A stretch of DNA of 64,000 bases from Asparagopsis taxiformis. Its lineage: Eukaryota; Rhodophyta; Florideophyceae; Bonnemaisoniales; Bonnemaisoniaceae. The DNA lies in NCBI GenBank assembly GCA_030407315.1, contig JALQPE010002164.1, forward strand, positions 1 through 64,000. Reading direction: 5' to 3'. The position numbers and the translations under genes are program-made. The notes under the pieces are model-generated. The model saw only the letters and a list, made by a program, of their open reading frames with translations. It was not told the DNA's origin and searched no databases. The number at the start of each line of letters is the position of its first letter. The first letter of the stretch is position 1. Shown one piece after another: positions 21,573 to 31,200 of the stretch.

Positions 21573-23437
21573 CTACTCAACTGTTATGTAATCTTCACTA
21601 CTATCCGGTACCTCATCGTCCGACTCAAAGTCGTGTGCGAACTCGTAAGGTTTCGGCAGACGATTGGGGTCGTCACTCTGCACCGGTGCGTAGACGAGAT
21701 CATTGACTAGCTCGGAAGAATCACGAACAGCCATGCTATGGACTCGAATGTGATGACCGTATTGTACTCCAGTCTTAGAAATTTTGTCCTTCACGAAGTC
21801 GTAATCCTGCCATCCCGCACCAGCGTGCTCTACGTCACCACGAGTCACGAGAACAGAGAAGGGTGGAATTCAAACCAATTTTGGATGGAGATGGGGCCAG
21901 ACGGCCAGGAAGGCATCACGAGGGGCGTTGAGGAAGGCATGACTCCGCGGTCGTACCAGAATTGGGGACCCAACTGCACCAGTAGCTATGAAAGAATAGT
22001 CTGGGTCTGGTGCAGGGGTCCCACAATAGCGGTTCGGTTCCTCGCGTGGCGGTCCTGGGTACGTGAAGTCGAGATGCGGGATCTGACGAGTACAGTTGGA
22101 ACCCGTCAGGAGCATCCGAAGTCCTGTCCTCCCAAAGCGCAGCTTGGAGCCTTTCTTGAATCCGTTCAAAGATGAAACGGAATCCTCCAAGTGCAACATT
22201 TCCGCTATAATTGCGAGGATGACATCCACGGAAACCTTGTCATGAGCCAGCGACATGGATTTCTCCCCGTCGAGGTCTTCAATGACAGCCGAGCGGGTGA
22301 TCATGTACCGCTGGCGAGACGCGCCACCCCGGGCATCCTCGGCAGCTGAACCGGAGTTCAGAATCGTGCCCCACGCCCCTTCCACATTGTCATCGAACTT
22401 TTGGGCAAACCCAGAGAGCAGTTCGTGGATTGCAGACCGTACATCGGAAGCTCCTAGTATGTCTTCGAGGACGATGTATCCATCGAAATCAATACTAGCC
22501 CTTGCCCGCTCCCAATAAACAATCCTCTCCTCGGAAGTACCACCAGCCGCGGAGTTGATATCCTCCCTGATCTCCTCCACCTCCCCACTCGTCATGATGA
22601 ACCCAGAGCGGTGTTCAGGATGGAGCAGACCCGAAATTGAACGCACGAACGTAGCAGCTTGGGCAAGCGTGGTCTGCTCCGTGAGAAAGGAAGGTGGCGG
22701 TGGCTGCTCGTCCTCATACCTGTGTACCCGAAACCCCTTGGAAGTCACCTTCGTCTTTGTAGGGGTTTCGCCGTCTTCTATCTCACCTTCACGCTCCTTT
22801 TCGCCAGATGAGGGTGGCTGTGCAGGAAGCGGAAGGGAGACAGGGGGAGAAGACGGGCTACCGAGAGCGATGAGTTGCTCTGCGATAGCGGCACTTCTGG
22901 TCTTGGACCGAGTCATCCGAGTCGGAGGAGGAGTGGTCGGCTCTCTCCTCCTCTTTTCGCCCCGCCGCGGTGATCCAGAGGCAGTTTTCTTGGCTGGTTC
23001 CCGGGATATGGGCGCCTTCCCTCCCATCGTACTCCGCGGAGCCTCACCGGTCTGCTTATCCTTTTCTTCAGCAGACTCGGTAGAGGACGCGTCCTTTTCG
23101 AAAGGATTGTACGCATCACCTTCCCACGCTTCTTGTAACGTGACCCCTGCAGGAGGGATCCAAGAAGGGGGGTCATCCGGTTGACGGCCATCGTAGCACT
23201 CACGGGAGCAGACGAACACCATGTCTCGCTCACCGTTGTTGAGGTACTTGATGGGGATGAGGTGATATACTCGAGGATAGTCGCACAGGTTGTGTACTGG
23301 CTTAATGTTGCACGCTGTGCATTTGTGCACAGCGGCATAGCCGGGGAAGCGACAGTGTGATCCAAGCGAGCAGGGAAAGGGGCGTGGCGTAGTTTCATCG
23401 GGCGGAATGCGCACAGAGCGTGAAACTACTGTCCCCC
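21573..23437 (-). pseudogene. zinc-finger and 2-oxoglutarate/Fe(II) dioxygenase-like protein
   Basis: One frame from about 23437 to 21573 is interrupted only by a TGA at 21870-21872. At the N-terminus is a zinc-binding module: C-x5-C (CSLGSHC), C-x2-C-x5-H-x2-C followed by DYPRV, then VCSRECYD. A long charged linker follows. The C-terminus starts with FDGYIVLEDIL and resembles a double-stranded beta-helix oxygenase: HLD (H about residue 447 counted from 23414) as the HxD iron motif, and, after the TGA, GDVEHAGAG with the distal histidine and HHIRVH with a possible 2-oxoglutarate arginine. Such enzymes hydroxylate substrates, including methylated bases in the TET/JBP group, but the substrate here is unknown. 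The same zinc module is found in the ParB-methyltransferase at 43480-43683. It directly follows the ParB-like frame upstream and may once have been one gene with it. Confidence 0.55.
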
Positions 23438-24214
23438 ACCACCCCCCTGCGGTTGAGAAGCTTCAACCGAGGTTTCGGGGTTCTGCTGTTCCGTGGCGAT
23501 AGCAGAGTCGGGAACAGGAGCAGACGTGGGTGGGAAGACGGCCATGGGGGAGCGGGGGGGGGGTAAGTTGGGTTTGGAAGGGGGAGGAGAGTTGGGCTTC
23601 GAGGGGGAAGGGGCGCGGGCTGTTGAGTCCGGCTTGGCTTGGGAGTCTGCCATGGATGGCACAGGAGGAGAAATGTCCATCGGATTGATTTCATCCTCAG
23701 GAAGGGGTTGTCAGGGAAGGGGAAGGGGAACGGGGAGAGGTTCCATGATATTCTCCCCGAATTGGGTCGGAGAGCGAGCCTGCCGAGTCACCTGTGATGG
23801 TGACTTCGGAGGAGTGGCTGATGCCACAGGGGCAGGAGCAGGAACGCTCTCTGCCGCTTTCTCGCTCTCCTTCCCCACATCTTTTGCACCTTGACTGGCC
23901 GCAGTGGCAAGCACTGCATCGCCAGATGCTCCGGGAGGAGGGGGCGGAGTCTCACGATCCGGTGCAATGTTGAAACGTTGCAGGATGACGGATCGGAAAT
24001 CTTCTCGGCGACGCTCGTGGTTCTTCTCCTGTTTTGGCACAGGTTCTTCTTCATATTGAACCATGCGCTTGAACACGGATTTCCAGGTCGGGATCATGTC
24101 CGTTCCATCCGGTTCGAGGTCCTCCAGGTCTGCCAGCTCGTCCGTAGTCATCCCAGCCTTGGGTGCGACTTCACGGATTACCAGGTAGAAATCTCTGATG
24201 TAATTGAGATACAC
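23426..24214 (-). other. in-frame continuation between ParB-like and zinc-finger parts
   Basis: The same reading frame as the ParB-like ORF continues after a TAG (24221-24223). It runs through a helical, charged segment and a proline-rich linker, crosses a TGA (23711-23713), and ends at a TAG (23426-23428) beside a G-run on the coding strand (CCCCCC on the plus strand near 23440). A one-base shift there enters the zinc-finger frame. This supports one original protein, broken by two stops and one shift. Confidence 0.45.
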
Positions 24215-24220
24215 CCTGAG

Positions 24221-25093
24221 CTAGAGACCTGGGATGCGACCAAAGGACTGGAGCAATTTCACAGAGCGGTAGTGAATGCACCTAACCATCAGCTCACTGG
24301 CACGGTCCTCAGCCTTTGTGAACGCGGTGTCCTTCAGCACTAGAAGGCTGATTCCAACCTCATTTTCCTTCCTACCAGAGGCCATCTTGTACGCCTCGTA
24401 CGTGCGTGGTGAACATCTCATGTTCAGAGCCACATTGACGATAGACGTCACCGTAATCTTCCTGAGTATGCCACTGAAGTGACGCTGGAAGAACCAGTTG
24501 CACAGCTGCGAAGCTGTCATACTGGAGAGTTTCCTTTCCCCTTCCTTCGCGTACTTCAAGTTGCAGTTGTATATGCTGATGATAGCATGAATACGGTCGC
24601 GGATGGTGGTCGGTAAAACCGTGTGCACCAGTTCGTTCAGCCGCTGACTCAGGTAGAGCACGTCTTCCATCGTCATGGCTTGTCCATCTGGCCTGAACGC
24701 TTCCTGAACAGGAACGCTGTCCACAATAGAAGCCAGACGTTCAACTCTTTCCGCTTTGGCTCGGACAAGAGCGCCACGACGATGGAGACCATCTGCGATG
24801 TAGAAGCGTGTTTCGTCGGACTCGTGGGCTAGACCAACGACAGTCACGGAGCCCACGGAAGAGGTCTGAAAGCCTTCAAGAACCATCTTCTGAAACAACA
24901 CATCTACATGCGACTCATCAACCTCGCGCGATGTTTCTTCCGTGACATGAATGTCCGCAATCGGAAGTGTCATCTGCCGGAACTCGTAGTTCGCAAGCGT
25001 GCTACCAGCCCGGGGCATCGCGGGGACTGTCAGCTCCCGAGCTGGAGCGCGGGAAGATGCAGCTGCGAGACGAGAGCGTTGACGATGAGACAT
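24221..25093 (-). CDS. ParB-like domain protein
   Basis: ATG at 25093 (MSHRQRSR). After a short Ala/Arg-rich start, residues about 35-110 resemble a ParB/Srx N-terminal domain: LPIADIHV, then DVLFQKM, then FYIADGLHRRGAL, where DGLHR (about residues 101-105) matches the ParB nucleotide-binding D-G-x-H-R box. The rest is helical without a known domain. ParB-like domains bind or cut DNA or hydrolyse CTP in bacteria; their eukaryotic role is unclear. The same box (DGEHR) is in the ParB-methyltransferase at 40666. The stop at 24221 is followed by in-frame homologous-looking sequence, so this is probably the N-terminal third of a ParB-zinc finger-dioxygenase protein. Confidence 0.55.
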   Translation of the reverse strand: MSHRQRSRLAAASSRAPARELTVPAMPRAGSTLANYEFRQMTLPIADIHVTEETSREVDESHVDVLFQKMVLEGFQTSSVGSVTVVGLAHESDETRFYIADGLHRRGALVRAKAERVERLASIVDSVPVQEAFRPDGQAMTMEDVLYLSQRLNELVHTVLPTTIRDRIHAIISIYNCNLKYAKEGERKLSSMTASQLCNWFFQRHFSGILRKITVTSIVNVALNMRCSPRTYEAYKMASGRKENEVGISLLVLKDTAFTKAEDRASELMVRCIHYRSVKLLQSFGRIPGL

Positions 25094-26385
25094 GTTTGTG
25101 GGTGGGATAAACAAGCTCTTGAACTCTGAACGGTGTAGAGAGCTGAAGTGGGCACGAAAAGGGCAGGGAGTGAAGAGAAAGAGAGGGCACGGGAGAGCAA
25201 GGATTGAAGAGAGAGAGAGGGATGGGACACTGTCACTGTGGGGAGACAGATGGATGCAAAGCGGGAGTAGCAGAGAGAGATGCGAAGAGCGAAGCTTGGA
25301 AAGCAGGGGGAGCTGGGCTGAAGCAGGGAGATGCACGATCTGAATTGCCTTTGAGGTGCTGGAGTACTACAAGGAGTAGTAGATGAGTAGCAGAGGAGAG
25401 TGACAGGAAATCGTGTAGACGTAACGTTTGGAAGGTTAACTGAAGGGGTGCGAATAAATTCGCGCCCACGCGCCAAAAGACTCACCGGTTGCGTTCAAAT
25501 TGTAGTGCAATGCCCGAGCTGTCGATTCGACTTAGGGTAGTGAGCCGATTCGGCTAAGCACCGCGAGGTGTTCGAGCCCTCCTGTCTCGGTAGTCAAGCT
25601 CAGGTTAGAGGTGGTAGAGCTAAGGCGGATCGCCTGCTTGACTGTGGGTTGTAAGGCCACACAGACGATACGTCGAGAATCTTGGTTCAAGTGATACTGC
25701 TATGCAGGTGAGAGGTTGGCTTGTCAGGCCAACCCTAAAGGGGTAGAAGGGATGGCGCAACACTGGATCAGTGGTACACTGAAGCGGTAGTGTGTGACGG
25801 TGATACACCGGATGTCAACTGACACTTAGTGTGTGAGGGGAGGGAAGTGACCAACGGTCGAGAAGGAGAAGAAGGGGAGCTGATACAGCGTGAATGGTGG
25901 TCCACCAAGTAGGCGAGGGTACCAGGTAGGGGGAAAAGGGTGAGAGGGCACGTGTACCACTGGTGGCACGTGCAGGGAAGAGACCCTGAAAGGGTAGAGG
26001 AGAAGCTGGTACAGCGAGACGGCGATGCCGGAGGCGCTGATACAGCGGCAAGAGTAAGGCCTGACTTGTGCCACGCACTATAGCCACAGGCGGAGTAGGC
26101 AAACAGTTACTGCGATCCGCAGGATGGGAGCGAAGCGACACGATCAGGTCCGGTGGTACACCAAGAGGCTGAAGACTCCTGATAGAGGGGCACGCGCGCC
26201 ACAGGCTGCGCGTGGTAAGGGATAATGCTGATACAGCGGGTGGAGTGCCAAGGGCAAACGCTGGGTCAGCGACGAACGGGTACCGGAAGGGTGCCAAGTA
26301 CTATAGCCAAGGGAGAAGCAGGCTGACTCAGACGGCGAAACGCACCTTGGGAGCAAAATGACAACCGAACTTCCGGTGCTTTACA
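25094..26385. other. structured non-coding element, left part
   Basis: No gene. Contains several short stems (GGTTGGC...GCCAACC near 25712; CACGTGTACCACTGGTGGCACGTG near 25949) and four CTG(A/G)TACAGCG words (about 25880, 26010, 26038, 26229). It is interrupted by the Copia element and appears to continue at 32840-33240, where CTGGTACAGTAGGGCGG resembles the same word. Possibly a non-autonomous element or structured RNA. Confidence 0.35.
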
Positions 26386-26860
26386 TGTTGAATCACTGCG
26401 AATAGGCCTCGAAGGCCTAATTCCGTGAGAAAACTTTGACTCTCGATTTCTCTATGAAGGAGTGCTCTGAGCGCTCCGAAACCTATCTCATTGTATTCAG
26501 CGTCACCGAATTAGTCGGGTAGCAACTTCTCCGGGGCTCTTACGACACTCCATTACGGAGTAACTAGCCTCAGAAGTTTTAATTTGTTTGTCATAATTCA
26601 AATTAGTAATTAGAAATGCTAGGACGAGTTGAGGTCCTGGCACTGGGAAAAATGTTATGATATATGTACACGTGGCGATGGCATGATAGAAATCACACGT
26701 GTACCAGATTGGCAGGTGGTGATGGCAACGACAGACTGTCTGGACAAACCAAGAACAGGCTGTCCGACTCACCGTTGGCGCATCTCGCCAGTAGTAGAAA
26801 TAATCTGGTGAGCTCGCAATTTTTAGTAAACACTGGTAAGCGACCATTTTGATTCTCACA
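26386..26860 (+). repeat. 5' LTR of Copia 1
   Basis: 475 bp, begins TGTTGAATCACTG and ends TTCTCACA. Its short internal ORFs are identical to those of the 3' LTR at 32360-32834. Confidence 0.97.
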
Positions 26861-26875
26861 GGTTATGGGCCCAGC
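26861..26875 (+). other. primer-binding site, initiator tRNA-Met half type
   Basis: GGTTATGGGCCCAGC directly after the LTR is complementary to the anticodon stem-loop of eukaryotic initiator tRNA-Met (GCTGGGCCCATAACC). This is the internal half-tRNA priming known for Drosophila copia. Confidence 0.85.
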
Positions 26876-27320
26876 ACGCTTTCGTGGTCGTTTCAATTTT
26901 ATTTTGGCGCAGTGGTGAGTAATTTCGCCGGCGCGCGCGAACATATATTTCCAGCAGCCCTCGCTCCTCGTTCATTTTGCGTTACTCGGTACCCACGCTC
27001 TCCGCTCGTTGCGTGCTTCTCCTCTCGCTCGCTCGCTCGTATTGCCCATTCTTCCCGCGCGTTCTTACTCGTTTCTTTCTGCGCGTTGCACTCCGCCTCG
27101 CTCCCCGGCGCCTGTACGCCTCGCTCCCCGGCGCCTGTACGCCTCGCTCCGCTCGGCGCACTCCGGACAAAACTTTTCTGTCATCTTGACATCAATTGTC
27201 AACTATAACTGTCACATTGACACTGTGTCATCACTACAGGTGACATCCTGGCAGTTTGCGACATACTTGGAATATCTCAAGACACTTGAGGCAACTCAAA
27301 GAAAAAAGTAATACGGCGTT

Positions 27321-27392
27321 CCGTTGGGGACTCGAACGCACGACCAATAATTCTTGGTCTGCACAGTATTAACGACTGAGCAACTGGGCTGT
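27321..27392 (-). other. antisense tRNA-like module, Copia 1 leader
   Basis: On the minus strand a box A-like TTGCTCAGTCG (27373-27385) and a box B GTTCGAGTC (27329-27337) are spaced as in tRNA genes. A complete cloverleaf does not form, so it is tRNA-like rather than a tRNA gene. Confidence 0.5.
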
Positions 27393-27566
27393 TTTTGCCC
27401 AACCTATTGGATCTACCGGCTGCTTCTATCTTGGCTCGTCTAAACCTTTCTCAACTCGGTTCTGCTCTTGTAAGTCAGCAACCTTGTCCTGATCGGTATA
27501 GCATTATAGCCTTCACTACACATCAACTAAAATACATTGGTTTTCGTCTCATCAACTCTATCAAAA

Positions 27567-27662
27567 GTACGTTAATACCTTTCATCTTTCGGTCATTTTC
27601 AAGGTTTAGACCTTAGTAAGATCGGTATAACTCCTAACCTTTCGCCTTTACTTCTCCTGCAG
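27567..27662 (+). other. leader intron that creates the ORF0 start codon, Copia 1
   Basis: 5' site GTACGT at 27567, branch-like CTAAC near 27635, pyrimidine tract and CAG at 27660-27662. The upstream base is A and the downstream bases are TG, so splicing makes ATG in frame with the zinc-finger ORF. Length is 96 nt. Confidence 0.65.
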
Positions 27663-28084
27663 TGTCTAGCAGTGACGAAGAAGATCGTGTTCAGCCACGA
27701 CTTGAAGAACCTCGTCCAAGGCTTCGCCGGGAAGGAGAATCTCTCCGCGATCGCGTCTTCCGGAAGGCTTATAGCATTGCCGAGAGGAGAGATAACAAGA
27801 CGAAGTACGCTGCGCACAAGGACGCGAATCGCTCTAGGTGCAAAGATTGCAACGTTTATCTCAATTCTGCCGAGTCGAGGGTCGCTCATTGCAACGGCGC
27901 AAGACATAAAAAGACAGTCGAACGTCTTAAAGAAGGAGGTCTAAAGGTTTGCCGACCGTGTGGAGTCATCGTCCGCACGAAAAGTGAATTCGACAACCAC
28001 CTCCGCGGCCGTCGCCATCTAGGAATTGAGAAGGCACTCAAAATCTCCAAAGCTTCTAAAGCTTCTTCCTCCACTTCCGATTAG
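27663..28084 (+). CDS. ORF0, two U1/JAZ-type zinc fingers (Copia 1)
   Basis: About 140 residues. After an acidic and arginine-rich start there are two fingers of pattern C-x2-C-x12-H-x5-H: CKDCNVYL...HCNGARH and CRPCGVIV...HLRGRRH. A Lys/Ser tail follows. Such fingers bind RNA, often double-stranded, or serve in spliceosomal proteins. There is no ATG at the conserved start; it arises only after splicing. Homologues with the same layout precede gag-pol in the other two Copia elements (46026 and 59789), so the ORF is maintained. It is not part of standard Copia elements. A role in RNA packaging, export or silencing escape is only a guess. Confidence 0.75.
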
Positions 28085-28267
28085 ATAATTTCGTTTCTAT
28101 ACTCTAGGAATCTAGCTGATTTCGCATCCATAAACCTTGTTCACTTGTTCTCCTTCTTTCTTCGCTCTTAGCTAGAAGTTTCTATCCTATAGACCCCAGC
28201 TTGGTCCTCGACGACTATCAGTCGTCTACTTGGGAAAGGTCGAACAGATAAAATATATTAAAGAGCG
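28085..28267 (+). promoter_or_regulatory. conserved spacer between ORF0 and gag
   Basis: Conserved among the three elements despite being non-coding. A hairpin GACGAC-TATCA-GTCGTC (28210-28226) becomes GACGAC-TATCG-GTTGTC in the other copies, so pairing is kept by a G-U wobble. Candidate packaging or translation signal. Confidence 0.35.
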
Positions 28268-31200
28268 ATGGAGAGCAATACATCTGGGATCCGAATAGAG
28301 AAGCTGGACTACTCCAACTTCCATTCATGGAAACAAAAGATGGAACTCATCCTCGGTCATCGAGAGGTAGACGAAATGATTGACTCGGAACTTTGTCCTC
28401 CTCGCCCTACAGACCCAGAAGAGCTTTCGAAATGGCTACGGAAGGATAAAACTGCCCGAATGGCCATCGGAATCACGTTGTCCGACGAGATGCTCAAGAA
28501 TGTTACACACACCACTACTGCTCTAGAAATGTGGCAAGAGATTTGTAACGTGCATCAAAGGCATACATTGCTCAACAAACTAGCCGCGAGGCGGGACTTG
28601 TATACTGCTACGATGAGACCAGGTGAGCAAATGCTGGTTTATATCAACCGGGTTCGACAAATGGCAACAGTATTGACCTCCATGGGTGTCAACATTGACG
28701 ATAAAGAAATGGCCATGGCTGTTCTCAATGGACTTCCCTCGTCTTTCCAAACGCTTATTACTGCTCTTGATGCTATCGGGGATGAGGACCCCACCTTTAC
28801 GTTCGACAAAGTACGCAGTCTCCTTCTCCAAGAGGAGCGTCGAGCTGCGATCCAGAAACCTCGAGGGTCGTCTTCGGATACAGCTGCTTTGGTTTCCACA
28901 AGTGGAAAGCCTTCTGGAAACATCAACAGGAAGAAATGTACCCACTGTGGGCGTACGAACCATACAGAGCCGTATTGTTGGCAGAAGTATGGCCGACCTC
29001 CCCGCTCCCGCTCGAACAAACCTCGCACTTCTGCTCACATATCTCAACGAGAGTCGAACTTAACCTCTATGGCTGCCGTAGCGATGGACACTGAACAGAA
29101 CAAAGATGATGAAGGAAAAGAGTATGTTTGTCTACTCTCATCATATTCTGAGTCGCTCAAGGAGATACACATCGCATCTACCTGGTACATCGACTCCGCA
29201 GCTACTTCTCATATGACGTTCGATCGAACAATGTTTGTTTCCTACAAGAAATTAAAACCTTTCAGTGTGACTCTAGGAGACAAATCAACTGCACTAGCTG
29301 TGGGATGTGGCGATGTTAAACTTTCAATCCTAGTAAACGGGAAAGAAAGAGTTTACCTACTTAAAGATGTCCTTCATGTTCCGTCATTTATTTTTTCCCT
29401 CATATCAGTGAGTACTCTCACTGCTCGTGGAATATCGGTACAGTTTACGAACAATGGAGTCATCTTAACTAAAGACGGAGGCGCGATAGCCACCGGACAC
29501 AAACGTAACGGACTCTATGCTATCGATCTCAATGTTCCTCCTAAAGAAAGGGATATTGGAATAGAATCTGCTTGTGTTGCTTCTCTGCAACTATGGCATG
29601 AACGATTAGGCCACTTCGACAAAAATGGAATATCTCGAATGGCACAAATCTCCGCGGTGAATGGACTCAGAATCAAAAACGACTCATCCCCGAAAACCCA
29701 TCTGTGTGAAGGGTGCGTTACCGGTAAAATGCCTCGTGTAGCGATCCCGAAATCTTCTCTGACGAGAGCCTTTGAGATACTTGATTTAGTTCACACAGAC
29801 CTAGCAGGGCCTATAGAACCACGCTCAAAAGGGGGAGCTCGATATTTCGTTACTTTCATTGACGACAAGTCTCGTTGGCTCATTGTCTATCCGTTGCATC
29901 GGAAGTCTGATTGCTTCGATGCATTCCAGCGATTTCTGTGTTTGGCTGAAACACAAACAGGGCGAGTACTTCGTCAATTACGCTCCGACGGAGGGGGAGA
30001 ATATTTCTCCAATGAGTTCTGCTCTTTCCTTGAAATGAAAGGCATCAAACGGCAGACGACTTGTGCATACACTCCACAACAGAACGGCGTAGCAGAACGT
30101 ATGAATCGAACTCTGAAGGATCACATTCGAACCATGCTTCATCACAACTCTACTCCATTGGAGTTCTGGGCAGAGGCACTCTCTTGTGCTGCCTACATTC
30201 GTAATCGAATTACTAGTCGTTCTCTTCCATCTGGAACGACTCCTTTTGAAATCTGGCACGGCCGAAAACCAAACATCGCGCACTTGCGCACGTTCGGCAG
30301 TAATTGCTGGTATAAAATTCCAGATAAACATCTACAGACGCTAGACTACCGTTCAGTCAAAGCGATAATGCTTGGGTACGCAGAAGCACAGAAAGCATAC
30401 ACGTTATGGGACTTTACAAATGAGAAAATAGTAGTGTCTCGAGATGTGATCTTCGACGAGACGAAATCGAAAACGGTGACTAAGGAGTCTGACTACACAG
30501 AATTTGACACTTTCTCTTATGAGACTTTTGAGAACCACACATCTGAGAACTCTCCAGGTTCTCGTACACAAAAGAACTCTCCTCCCTCTCCACCCTCAAG
30601 TCCCTCTACTGAACATATCACATCACAGCCACAATCTCCTCCACCCACATCTGCTTCAGGACCTGACGTTTCCATTATGAATGCTCCTCGAAAATCTTCC
30701 CGTGCTCGAAAACCTCCGGGTGAATGGTGGAAAACCACTGCCATCGTTTCTGCTGCGGCTGATTCCACTCCAGAACACCTCCTCACCTTCACTGAGGTGA
30801 CCAAGGGGGAGGAGAAAGGTCTATGGATCGAAGCAATCCAATCCGAAATGGATTCTCTCCATGCAAATCGCACTTGGATTCTGGTCCCCCGCAGTGAAGC
30901 TGTCAACCTTCTTTCTTCAAAATGGGTCTTCAAACGCAAAGATATCATCAACGACAACGGAGAGCACTCAATAAAGCATAAAGCTCGGCTCGTAACGCGA
31001 GGATTCGAGCAGAAATATGGCATTGACTATGCCGAAACATACGCACCTGTTGTCAAGTTCTGCACTCTACGCATGTTCTTCGCTCTGACTGTTCATCACG
31101 ATCTTTTCTGCGATCAGATGGATGTGAAGACAGCCTTTCTCTATGGTGACCTCGAACAAGAAATATACATGGAGCAGCCTGAGGGGTTTGTGAGTCCAGC

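Noticed and set aside
21870..21872. Selenocysteine or TGA recoding in the dioxygenase
   Set aside because: Only one site, no SECIS-like hairpin recognised, and other stops break the same locus. Decay is simpler.
22255..23184. Plus-strand ORFs opposite the zinc finger-dioxygenase gene
   Set aside because: Shadows of the minus-strand gene, with low-complexity Ser/Gly translation.
25530..25590. tRNA or tRNA-derived SINE head
   Set aside because: A GTTCGAGCCC box B-like word exists, but the upstream box A-like word is too close and no anticodon arm fits.
26503..26859. Protein-coding gene inside the Copia LTR
   Set aside because: It is identical in both LTRs, crosses the LTR body, and has no homology or start context. 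Open by chance.
27009..27311. Arg/Ser/Ala-rich ORFs in the Copia leader
   Set aside because: Composition reflects CGCTCG/CCTCGC repeats in the leader, with overlapping frames on both strands and no conservation.
27321..27392. Functional tRNA gene on the minus strand (and at 45671 and 59441)
   Set aside because: Box A and box B are present but acceptor and T stems do not pair into a cloverleaf, and each lies at the same place inside a retrotransposon leader.
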